64,000 nt of DNA from HK1 sp965220535 (GTDB lineage Bacteria > Pseudomonadota > Gammaproteobacteria > HK1), in NCBI GenBank assembly GCA_965220535.1, contig OZ244833.1:1922001-1986000 (forward strand). Reading direction: 5' to 3'. The notes under the pieces were generated by a model. It did not search any database, was not told where the DNA came from, and was given only the letters and a program-made list of their open reading frames with translations. Positions 37,168 to 45,565 of the stretch are shown in pieces (within the stretch, counting starts at the first letter, position 1; the number at the start of each line of letters is the position of its first letter). The translations under genes were made by a program, and so were the position numbers.

Positions 37168-38466
37168 ATGAAGACTCAGCCGACGGCGCCCGAAAGCGCA
37201 CCCGAAGATCGCCTGCCACCTCGTCCTTTGGCTCGTCCTTTGGAGGGCATCCGGGTCATCGAAGCCGGTCAGTTGATCGCCGGTCCTTTCGCGGGCTGCA
37301 TGCTCGCCTACTTCGGCGCCGAAGTCATCAAGATCGAAGCCCGCGGCGGCGACCCCTTGCGTCAATGGCGGGTCGTCGACGACGGCGGCACTTCGCTGTG
37401 GTGGCGAACGGTCTCCCGCAACAAAAAGTGCATCACCTTGGACCTGCGCTCGGCCGAGGGACGCGAGATCGCCCGCTCTCTCATCCTGCGCTGCGATGTG
37501 CTGATCGAAAACTTCCGGCCGGGGACCATGGAAAAATGGGGCTTGGGACCCGAAGGCTTCGAGGAGGATCACCCCGATCTGATCTACACCCGCGTTTCCG
37601 GTTATGGCCAAAGCGGTCCGCTGGCCCGTAAACCGGGCTTCGCCTCGGTCTGCGAGGGATTCGGCGGCTTTCGTCATATCAACGGATTCCCCGGCCAACC
37701 CCCGGTGCGACCGAATTTGAGTTTAGGCGATACCCTCGCGGGGCTGCACGCGGTGATCGGGGTGCTGCTCGCTTTGGCCCATCGCCGACGCCGCGACGAA
37801 AGTGCCGGCAGCGGCAATGGCAACGGCAGCGGCACGAAGGCGGGGCCGCAAGGGCAGGTGGTGGACGTTGCCATCTACGAATCGGTCTTCAACGTATTGG
37901 AGTCGATGGTGCCGGAATACGATGCCGCAGGGATCGTGCGCGGTCCCTCCGGCTCCACCCTGACCGGCATCGTACCGACCAATACCTACCCCTGCGCCGA
38001 CGGGAAATTCGTGATCATCGGCGGCAACGGGGATTCGATCTACAAAAGACTGATGCGAGCCGCCGGCCGGGAGGATTTGGCCGACGACCCGCGCTTGGCG
38101 GATAACGCCGGAAGAGTGGCACATCAAGAAGAAGTGGATCTGGCCATCGAAGGATGGACCCGCAGCCTGCCCGCGAGGGAAGTCCTCGAGGCCTTGGACG
38201 AGGCGGGCGTTCCCGTCGGGCCGATCCATTCGATCGCGGATCTGATGGCCGAACCCCATTGTCGCGAGCGCGGTCTTTTCGAGACGGTTCGTGTCGGCGA
38301 CGATTCCTTGCAGATCCCGGCCATCCTGCCGCGGCTCGAACGCACCCCGGGAGCGACTCTTTGGCCCGGCCCCGAAATCGGCGCCCATAACCGGGAGGTC
38401 TACCTCGATATCCTCGATCTCGGCGAGGAGCGTTTGGCGCAGCTGCAAGAGAAAGGGATTGTCTGA
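37168..38466 (+). CDS. CaiB/BaiF family (type III) CoA-transferase
   Basis: 432 residues. Transfers CoA between acyl-CoA and a carboxylic acid via a catalytic aspartate. LEGIRVIEAGQLIAGPFAGCMLAYFGAEVIKIE, NKKCITLDLRSAEG, LIENFRPGTMEKWGL and the catalytic-Asp region NLSLGDTLAGLHAVIGVLLAL match the family. An insert of SGNGNGSG-type low complexity follows LAHRRRRDE near residue 205; this loop is usually short and was probably lengthened by repeat slippage. The gene starts 37 bp after the pyrK-like gene and may be co-transcribed. Substrate cannot be told from sequence (succinyl, formyl, itaconyl and carnitine types all share these features). Confidence 0.9.
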   Translation: MKTQPTAPESAPEDRLPPRPLARPLEGIRVIEAGQLIAGPFAGCMLAYFGAEVIKIEARGGDPLRQWRVVDDGGTSLWWRTVSRNKKCITLDLRSAEGREIARSLILRCDVLIENFRPGTMEKWGLGPEGFEEDHPDLIYTRVSGYGQSGPLARKPGFASVCEGFGGFRHINGFPGQPPVRPNLSLGDTLAGLHAVIGVLLALAHRRRRDESAGSGNGNGSGTKAGPQGQVVDVAIYESVFNVLESMVPEYDAAGIVRGPSGSTLTGIVPTNTYPCADGKFVIIGGNGDSIYKRLMRAAGREDLADDPRLADNAGRVAHQEEVDLAIEGWTRSLPAREVLEALDEAGVPVGPIHSIADLMAEPHCRERGLFETVRVGDDSLQIPAILPRLERTPGATLWPGPEIGAHNREVYLDILDLGEERLAQLQEKGIV

Positions 38467-38774
38467 ACGGGGATTGTCTGAACGGGGGATCGTCTGAAGG
38501 GGGATCGTCTGAACGGGGTCATTGAGAAGGGCGCGAAAAGGCGATCGAGGAAAGTGCCGATGGCCGCCGAACTGCGCAGATCCGATCTGCGAGACCGTCA
38601 AGGGAAGAGGGATCTCGGCGGATGGTCTCGGCTCATGGCCATCATGATCGGGTCGATATCGAACCCGCTCGTCCGTCCGCTATCGCGGTGGTTCCTTTAT
38701 CACCGCTTCTTCTCGCATGACGACCGGTTCGCGCACATGTGTTGCGGGAACCGCAAAGCAAGGGGGACGAACCG
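38467..38774. repeat. Spacer with a 15-16-bp tandem array
   Basis: 308 bp without a gene. Four imperfect copies of GATTGTCTGAACGGGG are at about 38457-38518, beginning inside the stop-codon region of the CoA-transferase gene. Confidence 0.75.
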
Positions 38775-39218
38775 ATGAACGACTCGCACGCCCTCGCACT
38801 CAAAATCGCCGCCGCGCTTTGGATTGTCTGGGGTCTCGTTCACACCCTGGCCGGCATCATCGTGCTTTCGAGCGACGCCTCCGGCGGCTTCCAAGCCATC
38901 GCCGATGCCGTCGATCCCGCGGCATTGGAAGCGAACTATCACGCGGCGGTCGGGGGCTTGCTCGATCAACACGGCTGGAACCTCGGATGGTTCGGCATCG
39001 CCACGATCATCGGCGGCGTCCTCATCTGGAAGCGAAACATCACGGCGATCTGGGTCACCGGGATGATCGGCGGTTTGGCCGATCTCGGATATCTTTTCTT
39101 CGTGGATCTCCCGGGCTACGTGAACTTCTTCCCCGGCACCGTGATGACCTTCGTCTCCGGCAGTGCGATCGCGCTCGGTTTTTGGGTCTGGCTGTCGATC
39201 CGCCGAAGCGCGGATTGA
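38775..39218 (+). CDS. Small four-helix membrane protein, unknown function
   Basis: 147 residues from ATG 38775, with AGGGGG about 9 nt upstream. Four hydrophobic segments: AAALWIVWGLVHTLAGIIVL, WFGIATIIGGVLIW, AIWVTGMIGGLADLGYLFFV and VMTFVSGSAIALGFWVWLSI. The loop between helices 1 and 2 carries DPAALEANYHAAVGGLLDQHGW. It stands between the CoA-transferase and the YggS gene on the same strand. No family was assigned. Confidence 0.8.
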   Translation: MNDSHALALKIAAALWIVWGLVHTLAGIIVLSSDASGGFQAIADAVDPAALEANYHAAVGGLLDQHGWNLGWFGIATIIGGVLIWKRNITAIWVTGMIGGLADLGYLFFVDLPGYVNFFPGTVMTFVSGSAIALGFWVWLSIRRSAD

Positions 39219-39465
39219 GCCCGACCCGGCTCGGATTCGCGAACCGGTATTTCCTCGCCTTCGAAGCGGCTCGCCTTCGAAGCGCTCGTCTTCGAAACAG
39301 CCTTTGCCCGCTTCGCGACAGTGCGTTGCGAAGCGATGTCATCAGCGATGTCGCAAGCAATATCCAAAGGGTGCCACGGCCTCGATTCGATCCGATGCCC
39401 TCGCTTTGCGGGCAAGCGATGCCATGGCGGGCAGGGATTGAGGGAGGAACAAGGACAAAAACGCC

Positions 39466-40209
39466 ATGCAAGAATCGGGCAAGCACGATATCGCGGCGGC
39501 GCTCGATGCGCTGCGAAAAAAAATCGCGCGGCTGGAGGATCGCCATTCGCGTCCTGCAGGGTCGGTGCAACTGCTTGCGGTGAGCAAGACCATGCCGGTG
39601 GAGGCGGTGCAAGACGCGATCCGTCAGGGGCAGCGGGCCTTCGGCGAAAACCATCTCCAAGACGCCCGCGGCAAAATCGATGCCTTGAACCACGCAAGGA
39701 GCCGCGCAAAGAGCCACGCAAAGAGCGCAGGCAACGATCCGCTTTCCTGGCATTTCATCGGCGATATCCAATCCAACAAGACCCGGGAGATCGCGTCATC
39801 CTTCGATTGGGTACATAGCATCGGGCGAGAGAAGATCGCCCGGCGTCTGAGCGAGCAGCGACCGCCCGATCTCCCGCCGCTTCGCGTCTGCCTCGAGGTC
39901 AATATCGGCGGCGAAGCCACCAAGGCCGGGGTCGCCCCCGAAGAGGTCGAAGCGCTGGCGACGATCGTCCGCCGCCTGCCCAATCTGCATCTACGCGGGC
40001 TGATGGCCATTCCCCCTCCCGTCGAGAATATGGAAGCCGCCCGACTCCCCTTTCGCCGACTGCGCACCCTGCAAGAGGATCTGAACGCCAAGGGCTTCGA
40101 ACTCGATACCCTCTCGATGGGGATGAGCGGCGACCTCGAAGCGGCCATCGCCGAGGGCGCCACCATCGTGCGCATCGGCACCGCCATCTTCGGCCCGCGT
40201 CGGCGATGA
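39466..40209 (+). CDS. yggS: YggS/PROSC family PLP homeostasis protein
   Basis: 247 residues, alanine-racemase-like barrel. It carries the PLP lysine in VQLLAVSKTMP, FGENHLQDARGKI, WHFIGDIQSNKTREI, CLEVNIGGEATKAGV and LSMGMSGDLEAAIAEGATIVRIGTAIFG, all family signatures. It buffers pyridoxal phosphate and affects amino-acid pools. A low-complexity insert (HARSRAKSHAKSAGND) replaces the short loop between the DARGKI and WHFIGDIQ segments. The start at ATG 39466 follows GGAGGAACAAGGACAAAAACGCC, so the ribosome site is somewhat distant. No proC or pilT neighbour is present. Confidence 0.95.
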   Translation: MQESGKHDIAAALDALRKKIARLEDRHSRPAGSVQLLAVSKTMPVEAVQDAIRQGQRAFGENHLQDARGKIDALNHARSRAKSHAKSAGNDPLSWHFIGDIQSNKTREIASSFDWVHSIGREKIARRLSEQRPPDLPPLRVCLEVNIGGEATKAGVAPEEVEALATIVRRLPNLHLRGLMAIPPPVENMEAARLPFRRLRTLQEDLNAKGFELDTLSMGMSGDLEAAIAEGATIVRIGTAIFGPRRR

Positions 40210-40865
40210 GCCGGGATTGAAAGGGCCACGCAAAGCCGTACGCCGCCATGCGCATCCGCAAAACCCGTATCGTCATGAGTCGAGTCGAGGCGAGTCGACT
40301 CGGCTCGCCCACCGACGGGGGGAGCACGGCAGCGCTTCGACGCTCGCTCGGCGAGGTCTCGGACGATTGCCCCGGCACCGCCGCCGAGCGCCGGAAAAAG
40401 CGCCCGAAAGACTCGCCCCTTTTTCGGGAAAACCCGGGAAAAACCGCCGACAAGGACGATGCCCCGGGGGCGTCGAACGAGCGAAAACGGCGGGGGAATC
40501 CTGCGGAATTCGAGCCCGTTTTTTCGCCCCTTCCTCCCAAATCCCCTTCCGGATGCCGTCGGCGCATCGCTTCGCTTGCGGCGAATAAAAGATGCAATCG
40601 GATTCGAAAAGTGGTAAAAGGCACGATTGAAGGTTTAGTCATATCCTTCTTTCGATACCCGATAACGGACATTACTTGGCGATTTAGCCGATCGTTCGTC
40701 GCCTAAGAACCAAGCGCCGGGTCCGAAAAATCGCAAGGGAATCTTTCATCCCCTAGGCGCTATCGAAGCGTTATCGCTTTTTCGCCGAGGGTTTTTACGC
40801 GGGTCTTCTCACAAGGCCTTTGTTCATCAAGTGCCAACAACATCAAGAGCAGGAGGATGCTGCCA
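40210..40865. other. Gene-free region upstream of the TRAP transporter
   Basis: 656 bp. The last about 250 bp before dctP are AT-richer and should contain the promoter. Frames in the first half are Arg/Lys-rich and unsupported. No riboswitch or operator was recognised. Confidence 0.5.
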
Positions 40866-41942
40866 ATGAACTTTCGTAGCCTAGGTCGATTGCTTGCCGT
40901 TGCCGGAGTTGCCGCTTCTTTGGTCATCGGGGCGACGAGCGCTCACGCGCAAAAGCGGGTCAAGTGGAAGATGCAAAGCACTTGGGGTTCGTCCTTGCCC
41001 CATTTGGGGGAGTCCGCGCTTCGTTTCGTCGATGATATCGAGCGTATGTCGGGCGGCAAGTTCCAGATCAAGTTCTTCGAGCCCGGGGCTTTGGTACCGG
41101 CCTTGGAATGCTTCGATGCCGCCTCCAAGGGCTCGGTCGAATCCTGTTGGACCACCCCCGGCTACCACACCGGCAAACTCGGCTTGGGTGTGGCCTTCTT
41201 CACCGCGGTGCCCTTCGGACCGCAGATCGGGGAGTTTTTGGCTTGGAAGTGGTACGGGGGGGGCAACGCCATCCGCGACGAGGCCTATAACGCTCACGGC
41301 ATGGCAGCCTTCGACATCCTTTGTCACGGCCCCGAAACTTCCGGCTGGTTCCGTTCGGAATACTCGTCGGTCGACGACCTTCGAGGCATCAAGATGCGCT
41401 TCTTCGGCTTGGGCGCGCGGGTGGTGGAAAAACTCGGGGTCTCGACCCAGCTGCTGGCAGCGGCGGATATCTACCCGGCATTGGAGAAGGGCGTGATCGA
41501 CGCCACCGAGTTCTCGATGCCCGATATGGATATTCGATTGGGCTTCCATCAGATCGCCAAATACAACTATTTCCCGGGCTGGCATCAGCAGATTTCCTGC
41601 TCCGAATTCCTCGTCAACAAAGAGAAATTCGATGCCCTGCCCGAGGAATTCAAGGCGATGATCGAAGTGGCCGCGGGCAAGCAGGTCATCGAAACCTACG
41701 CCAGCAGCGAGTTTTCGAACCCCACGTCGATGAATACGATGAGGGACAAAAACGGGGTGATCATCAAGCGTTGGTCGGATGATGACCTCAAGAAACTCGA
41801 GGAGGCATGGGTCGAGGTCATCGCCGAGGCCTCCGAAGAGGACGAACTCTTCGCCAAGGCGGTCAAGAGCTATTTGGCATTTCGCGAGGTCTATCGCGGC
41901 TGGGGCGATGCGCAGTCGTTGTCCGGCACCTACCTGCGCTAG
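40866..41942 (+). CDS. dctP: TRAP transporter solute-binding protein (DctP family)
   Basis: 358 residues from ATG 40866, because AGGAGG lies 9 nt upstream; an ATG nine nt earlier abuts the ribosome site. The signal peptide ends ATSAHA|QKRVKW. WKMQSTWGSSLPHLGESALRFVDDIERMSGGKF, GSVESCWTTPGYHTGKLGLGVAFFTAVPFGP and RGIKMRFFGLGARVVEKLGVS resemble the mannitol/chloroaromatic/2-oxo-acid (FcbT/TakP-like) branch. In DctP proteins an arginine binds the substrate carboxylate; here the IKMRFFG arginine is the candidate. The substrate is probably an organic acid. A strong terminator separates it from dctM, which allows more binding protein than permease to be made. Confidence 0.93.
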   Translation: MNFRSLGRLLAVAGVAASLVIGATSAHAQKRVKWKMQSTWGSSLPHLGESALRFVDDIERMSGGKFQIKFFEPGALVPALECFDAASKGSVESCWTTPGYHTGKLGLGVAFFTAVPFGPQIGEFLAWKWYGGGNAIRDEAYNAHGMAAFDILCHGPETSGWFRSEYSSVDDLRGIKMRFFGLGARVVEKLGVSTQLLAAADIYPALEKGVIDATEFSMPDMDIRLGFHQIAKYNYFPGWHQQISCSEFLVNKEKFDALPEEFKAMIEVAAGKQVIETYASSEFSNPTSMNTMRDKNGVIIKRWSDDDLKKLEEAWVEVIAEASEEDELFAKAVKSYLAFREVYRGWGDAQSLSGTYLR

Positions 41943-42002
41943 AGCCTGGGCTTAGGGCATCGATCCGACGAGTGACATTGATCGCGACAAAAACGCTCGT
42001 TC

Positions 42003-42034
42003 GAGGGTCCGCCGCCGCGGCGGACCCTCTTTTT
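42003..42034 (+). terminator. Rho-independent terminator/attenuator after dctP
   Basis: An 11-bp perfect stem (GAGGGTCCGCC 42003-42013 with GGCGGACCCTC 42019-42029), a 5-nt loop and then five T. Located between dctP and dctM. Confidence 0.93.
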
Positions 42035-42101
42035 CCGATCGCCCCTTCGAGGCTTTTTTGATTCGGCGTTTTCGAAGTTCAAAACCGAGGGGTCGCCGCC
42101 G

Positions 42102-43595
42102 ATGGAACTGTTAGCGAGAATCGCCCGCAACGGCAAGATCGCCCTTCCGATCGCCCTGTTGGCAATCATCGGCATCGCTTTCGCTTGGGTGCTCGGTCTC
42201 GACGCGGAATCCCAAGAAGAACTGCTCTATTTCACGCAGGACTACCTGCCGATCATGATGTTCCTGACCCTGGCCCTGTTGCTCTTCTCGGGCTTTCCGG
42301 TCGCGTTCATCTTGGGAGGCTTGGCCCTGCTTTACGGGCTCATCGGCTATTTCCTCGAAGTCTTCTCCCTCATCGAATTTTTCAACTTTCTGCCGCGGAT
42401 CTGGGGGCAGGCGGCGGAAAATCTGGTCTTGGTCTCGGTACCCGCTTTCGTCTTCATGGGCGTGATGATGGAGCGTAGCGGGATCGCCAACGATCTCCTT
42501 TATTGCGTACAAGTGCTCCTTCGGCGCGTTCCCGGCGCGCTGGCGCTGGCGGTAACCATCATGGGCACGATCCTGGCGGCCATGACCGGGATCATCGGGG
42601 CCTCGGTAACGATGATGACCGCCTTGGCGTTGCCGACGATGATGCGCCAGGGCTACAACCACGGCTTGGCTTGCGGCACCATCGCCGCCTCCGGCACCTT
42701 GGGTATCCTGATCCCGCCGAGCATCATGCTGATCATCATGGCCGACCTGCTCGCGGTATCGGTCGGCAATGTGTTCATGGCCGCGATCATGCCCGGTTTG
42801 ATCTTGGCCTCGATGTACCTCATCTTCGTTTGGGGGATTTCCTTCCTGCGCCCGAATCTGGCCCCGCCCCTGCCGCCGGACCTTCTGCAAGTCCCGAAGG
42901 GCGATATGTTCCCACTGCTGCTGCGCGCCTTCATCCCCCCGGTGCTGCTGATCACCTTGATCAAAGGGGCGATCCTCTTCGGCTTTTCCACCCCGAGCGA
43001 AGCGGGAGCGGTCGGCGCTTTCGGCGCCATGTTGCTGGCTTGGGTCAACCGGCGGTTGAGTTTCGAGACCCTGCGCTCCGTCTGCCATAGCTCGGCGCGA
43101 ACGGTGGCGATGATCTTCTTCATCATCATCAGCGCCACTTGCTTCGCCTATGTCTATCGCTCGCTCGGCGGGGACGATATCGTCGAGCACCTGATCCAAG
43201 AAGCGGGGCTCAACTCCTGGCAACTGCTCTTTTTGTTGATGGGGATCACCTTCCTGCTGGGCTTCTTCCTGGACTGGATCGAGATCACCCTGATCGTGCT
43301 TCCGGTTTTCGCCCCCCTCGTGGCGGGGCTCGAATTCGGCGATCACTTGGCCAAGGGCGATATCGTCTTTTGGTTCATCATCTTGATGGCGGTCAATCTG
43401 CAAACTTCCTTCCTGACCCCTCCTTTCGGCTTCGCCCTTTTCTATCTCAAGGGGATCGCGCCCAAGGAAATCAAGATCCAAAGCATTTACAAGGGAATCA
43501 TCCCCTTCGTCTTCTTGCAGTTGATCGGGCTCACCCTCGTGATCTGGAAACCGGGCATCGCTTTGTGGCTGATGCGCTCGGTCTACGATGAGTGA
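42102..43595 (+). CDS. dctM: TRAP transporter large permease (DctM)
   Basis: 497 residues with about 12-13 hydrophobic helices. FMGVMMERSGIANDLLYCVQ, MTGIIGASVTMMTALALPTMMRQGYNHGLACGTIAASGTLGILIPPSIMLIIMADL and FLLGFFLDWIEITLIVLPVFAPL are typical DctM signatures (ion-transporter superfamily). It couples Na+ or H+ flow to substrate uptake with DctQ. The order here is P-M-Q rather than the more common P-Q-M. The ATG at 42102 is 68 bp after the terminator. The small permease follows 27 bp downstream. Confidence 0.95.
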   Translation: MELLARIARNGKIALPIALLAIIGIAFAWVLGLDAESQEELLYFTQDYLPIMMFLTLALLLFSGFPVAFILGGLALLYGLIGYFLEVFSLIEFFNFLPRIWGQAAENLVLVSVPAFVFMGVMMERSGIANDLLYCVQVLLRRVPGALALAVTIMGTILAAMTGIIGASVTMMTALALPTMMRQGYNHGLACGTIAASGTLGILIPPSIMLIIMADLLAVSVGNVFMAAIMPGLILASMYLIFVWGISFLRPNLAPPLPPDLLQVPKGDMFPLLLRAFIPPVLLITLIKGAILFGFSTPSEAGAVGAFGAMLLAWVNRRLSFETLRSVCHSSARTVAMIFFIIISATCFAYVYRSLGGDDIVEHLIQEAGLNSWQLLFLLMGITFLLGFFLDWIEITLIVLPVFAPLVAGLEFGDHLAKGDIVFWFIILMAVNLQTSFLTPPFGFALFYLKGIAPKEIKIQSIYKGIIPFVFLQLIGLTLVIWKPGIALWLMRSVYDE

Positions 43596-43622
43596 ACGAA
43601 GCGTCCTAGGAGGCACCGAGCG

Positions 43623-44432
43623 ATGAACGCGATGAACGAAGCCGCCGTCGAAGTTCCCGCAGGCGAAGCGTCGATCAAGGGGGGAACCCGCGACGAGGCC
43701 CGCCATACCTCTTGGGATCCGAGGTGGGACGCATTGATCCGCCTGAGCGACCGCCTGCGGGCGGCGGTGGATGCCGTCGGGCGTTTCGGCTCTTGGATGA
43801 TCATCCCGCTGGTGGTAATCACGGTGCTCGATGTCAGCATCCGCAAAGTCGGCACCTTTCAGATCTTCATGATCGAGAACTTCGGGCGCATCTTCAACTC
43901 CACCGTCCTGCAGGAGTTGGAGTGGCATTTTCATACCGCCCTCTTCGCGCTGGTGCTCGGCTACGGCTATATCTGGAATACCCATGTGCGGGTCGATCTG
44001 GTGCGCGAGCACCTGCATTTCCGGCGCAAAGCGTGGCTGGAATTCATCGGCCTCATCGCCTTTTTGATCCCTTATATCTGCATCGTCATCTACTTCGCGA
44101 CCGGCTACGCTGTGGACTCGTACAATATGAACGAGATCTCCTCGTCCACCGTCGGACTGACCCATCGCTGGATCATCAAGACGGTCCTCGCCGCCGGCTT
44201 CATTTTCGTATTGGTGGCGGGGATATCGGTTTTGCTGCAAGTTATCGTGGTGCTCTTCGGGCCGCAAGAGCGAAGATTTCCCCTGATGACCCTCGATTGG
44301 CCGGAAGAGGAAGGCAACCGCATCGAAGGCAAGGAGCGTTTGGATCTTTCGAAAGCCGAGGACACGCTGAGAAAACGCGCCGCCGAATCCGGGCATATCA
44401 ACCCGAAAAGCGAGGCCGACAATCCGGGCTGA
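43623..44432 (+). CDS. dctQ: TRAP transporter small permease (DctQ)
   Basis: 269 residues, long for DctQ because of a polar N-terminus of about 55 residues and a charged C-terminus (EGKERLDLSKAEDTLRKRAAESG). Four helices are visible: FGSWMIIPLVVITVLDVSI, LQELEWHFHTALFALVLGYGYIW, WLEFIGLIAFLIPYICIVIYFATG and TVLAAGFIFVLVAGISVLLQVIVVLFG. The conserved ...ELEWHFH... and HVRVDLVREHL segments mark the mannitol/chloroaromatic-type DctQ. The ATG at 43623 has AGGAGG about 8 nt upstream. Confidence 0.93.
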   Translation: MNAMNEAAVEVPAGEASIKGGTRDEARHTSWDPRWDALIRLSDRLRAAVDAVGRFGSWMIIPLVVITVLDVSIRKVGTFQIFMIENFGRIFNSTVLQELEWHFHTALFALVLGYGYIWNTHVRVDLVREHLHFRRKAWLEFIGLIAFLIPYICIVIYFATGYAVDSYNMNEISSSTVGLTHRWIIKTVLAAGFIFVLVAGISVLLQVIVVLFGPQERRFPLMTLDWPEEEGNRIEGKERLDLSKAEDTLRKRAAESGHINPKSEADNPG

Positions 44433-44511
44433 AAGAGCGTTCGAGAGCGTTCGAAAAGGGGCGGGCCAAAGGGCTATCGAGGGCTATCGTGGACGGCCGT
44501 CCATCGATCCC

Positions 44512-44571
44512 TTGACTTTCCGCTCGTTGACTTTCTACTCGCTGACTTTCCGCTCGTTGGCTTTCTACCCG
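44512..44571. repeat. 15-bp tandem array (4 copies)
   Basis: Four copies alternating TTGACTTTCCGCTCG and TTGACTTTCTACTCG between dctQ and the following small membrane gene. The repeated TTGACT resembles a -35 hexamer, but no matching -10 was seen. Confidence 0.85.
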
Positions 44572-44608
44572 CAACGGTGCGAAACGGCGGACGAGGGAGG
44601 AATCGCTC

Positions 44609-45079
44609 GTGCTGGACTGGGAAGGCCTTTTCCGACGCTACGTCTGGAACGAGGAGAAAACGCCCTATTTCACCGCCGTGCCCGATCTCAGCCGGCGACA
44701 GGCGGATTACGAGATCCACCTCTATTGCGTCTTTCTCGGCATCCTCTTCGCCGCGATCACCCTCGTCTTCGCCGTCGATATCGACTCCAAAACCCCCGCT
44801 TTCCAGGGGCGCTCGCTCGGGGCCGCCTTCTACGGCTTCAGCGTGATCTGCGCGACGATCCTTCTCGCCTTCTTCAAACCCCCTAAGGTCGCCCTTTATT
44901 GCACCTTCGCCCCGGCGATCGCCATGGCATCGTTCTTTTTCAAAGGACTCGGATCGAGCCTCGCCCTTGTCGACCATGTCGTGATCATCTCCGTCCTCGT
45001 CCTTTTGCTGCGCTATTCCTTCAGGGTCGTGGCCATCGTGCGCCGCTATCCGCAGTTGCCGCCGCCACCTTCGGATTGA
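44609..45079 (+). CDS. Small membrane protein, unknown function
   Basis: 156 residues from GTG 44609, with GGAGGA about 8 nt upstream. A soluble N-terminus (LDWEGLFRRYVWNEEKTPYF...SRRQADYEIHLY) is followed by four hydrophobic segments: CVFLGILFAAITLVFAV, AFYGFSVICATILLAFF, VALYCTFAPAIAMASFFF and VVIISVLVLLLRYSFRVV. Its TGA overlaps the ATG of the next gene (TGATG), so the two are translationally coupled. No family recognised. Position after the TRAP genes may be operonic but does not show a function. Confidence 0.8.
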   Translation: MLDWEGLFRRYVWNEEKTPYFTAVPDLSRRQADYEIHLYCVFLGILFAAITLVFAVDIDSKTPAFQGRSLGAAFYGFSVICATILLAFFKPPKVALYCTFAPAIAMASFFFKGLGSSLALVDHVVIISVLVLLLRYSFRVVAIVRRYPQLPPPPSD

Positions 45080-45489
45080 TGATCGTGGACGACGCACGCA
45101 CGCCTTCGACCCCGAGCGACGACGAATCTTTCGTTCATGCTTTGCTGACAAGGCATTTCGCGACCCATTTGCGCTTGTGGATTTCGATCGGCGGCGGGCT
45201 TTTGCTTCTCGATGCCTTGATCGGCGACTCCTTCGGCCGCTCCTTCTGGCCGGTCGCCCTTTGGGGGGTTCTGCTTTGCCTCCACTTTCTTTGCTCGCGC
45301 GCCTTTCGGGTCGACGACGAGTGGGTACGCGGACGCACCGAGGACTTGAGGCTTCGCAGCTACGACTTGAGTCATATCGTCGATATCGAAGATCGCGCCC
45401 GACAAGGCGACGCTAGCGCTTCTTCGAGCGGCGAGCGACCTAAGGACGAGGATTCGCATTCGCGGGCGAAGCCACCCGAATCCGCCTAG
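45079..45489 (+). CDS. 2TM-domain-like small membrane protein
   Basis: 136 residues from ATG 45079, overlapping the previous stop. The segment THLRLWISIGGGLLLLDALIGDSF followed by WPVALWGVLLCLHFLCSRAF forms two adjacent helices, reminiscent of the 2TM domain found in some sensor and regulator proteins. The C-terminus is polar and Ser-rich (DASASSSGERPKDEDSHS). The gene is coupled to its upstream neighbour, and the two probably act together. Function unknown. Confidence 0.75.
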   Translation: MIVDDARTPSTPSDDESFVHALLTRHFATHLRLWISIGGGLLLLDALIGDSFGRSFWPVALWGVLLCLHFLCSRAFRVDDEWVRGRTEDLRLRSYDLSHIVDIEDRARQGDASASSSGERPKDEDSHSRAKPPESA

Positions 45490-45565
45490 ACAGCACCGCA
45501 TGGATGGCGCCGACTAGATGGCACCGGATCCGAAAACCGAAGCGTTCGACCCGAGGGCATCTTTA

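Noticed and set aside
40217..40706. Plus-strand frames upstream of dctP
   Set aside because: Charged low-complexity translations with no ribosome site; the region looks like a promoter spacer.
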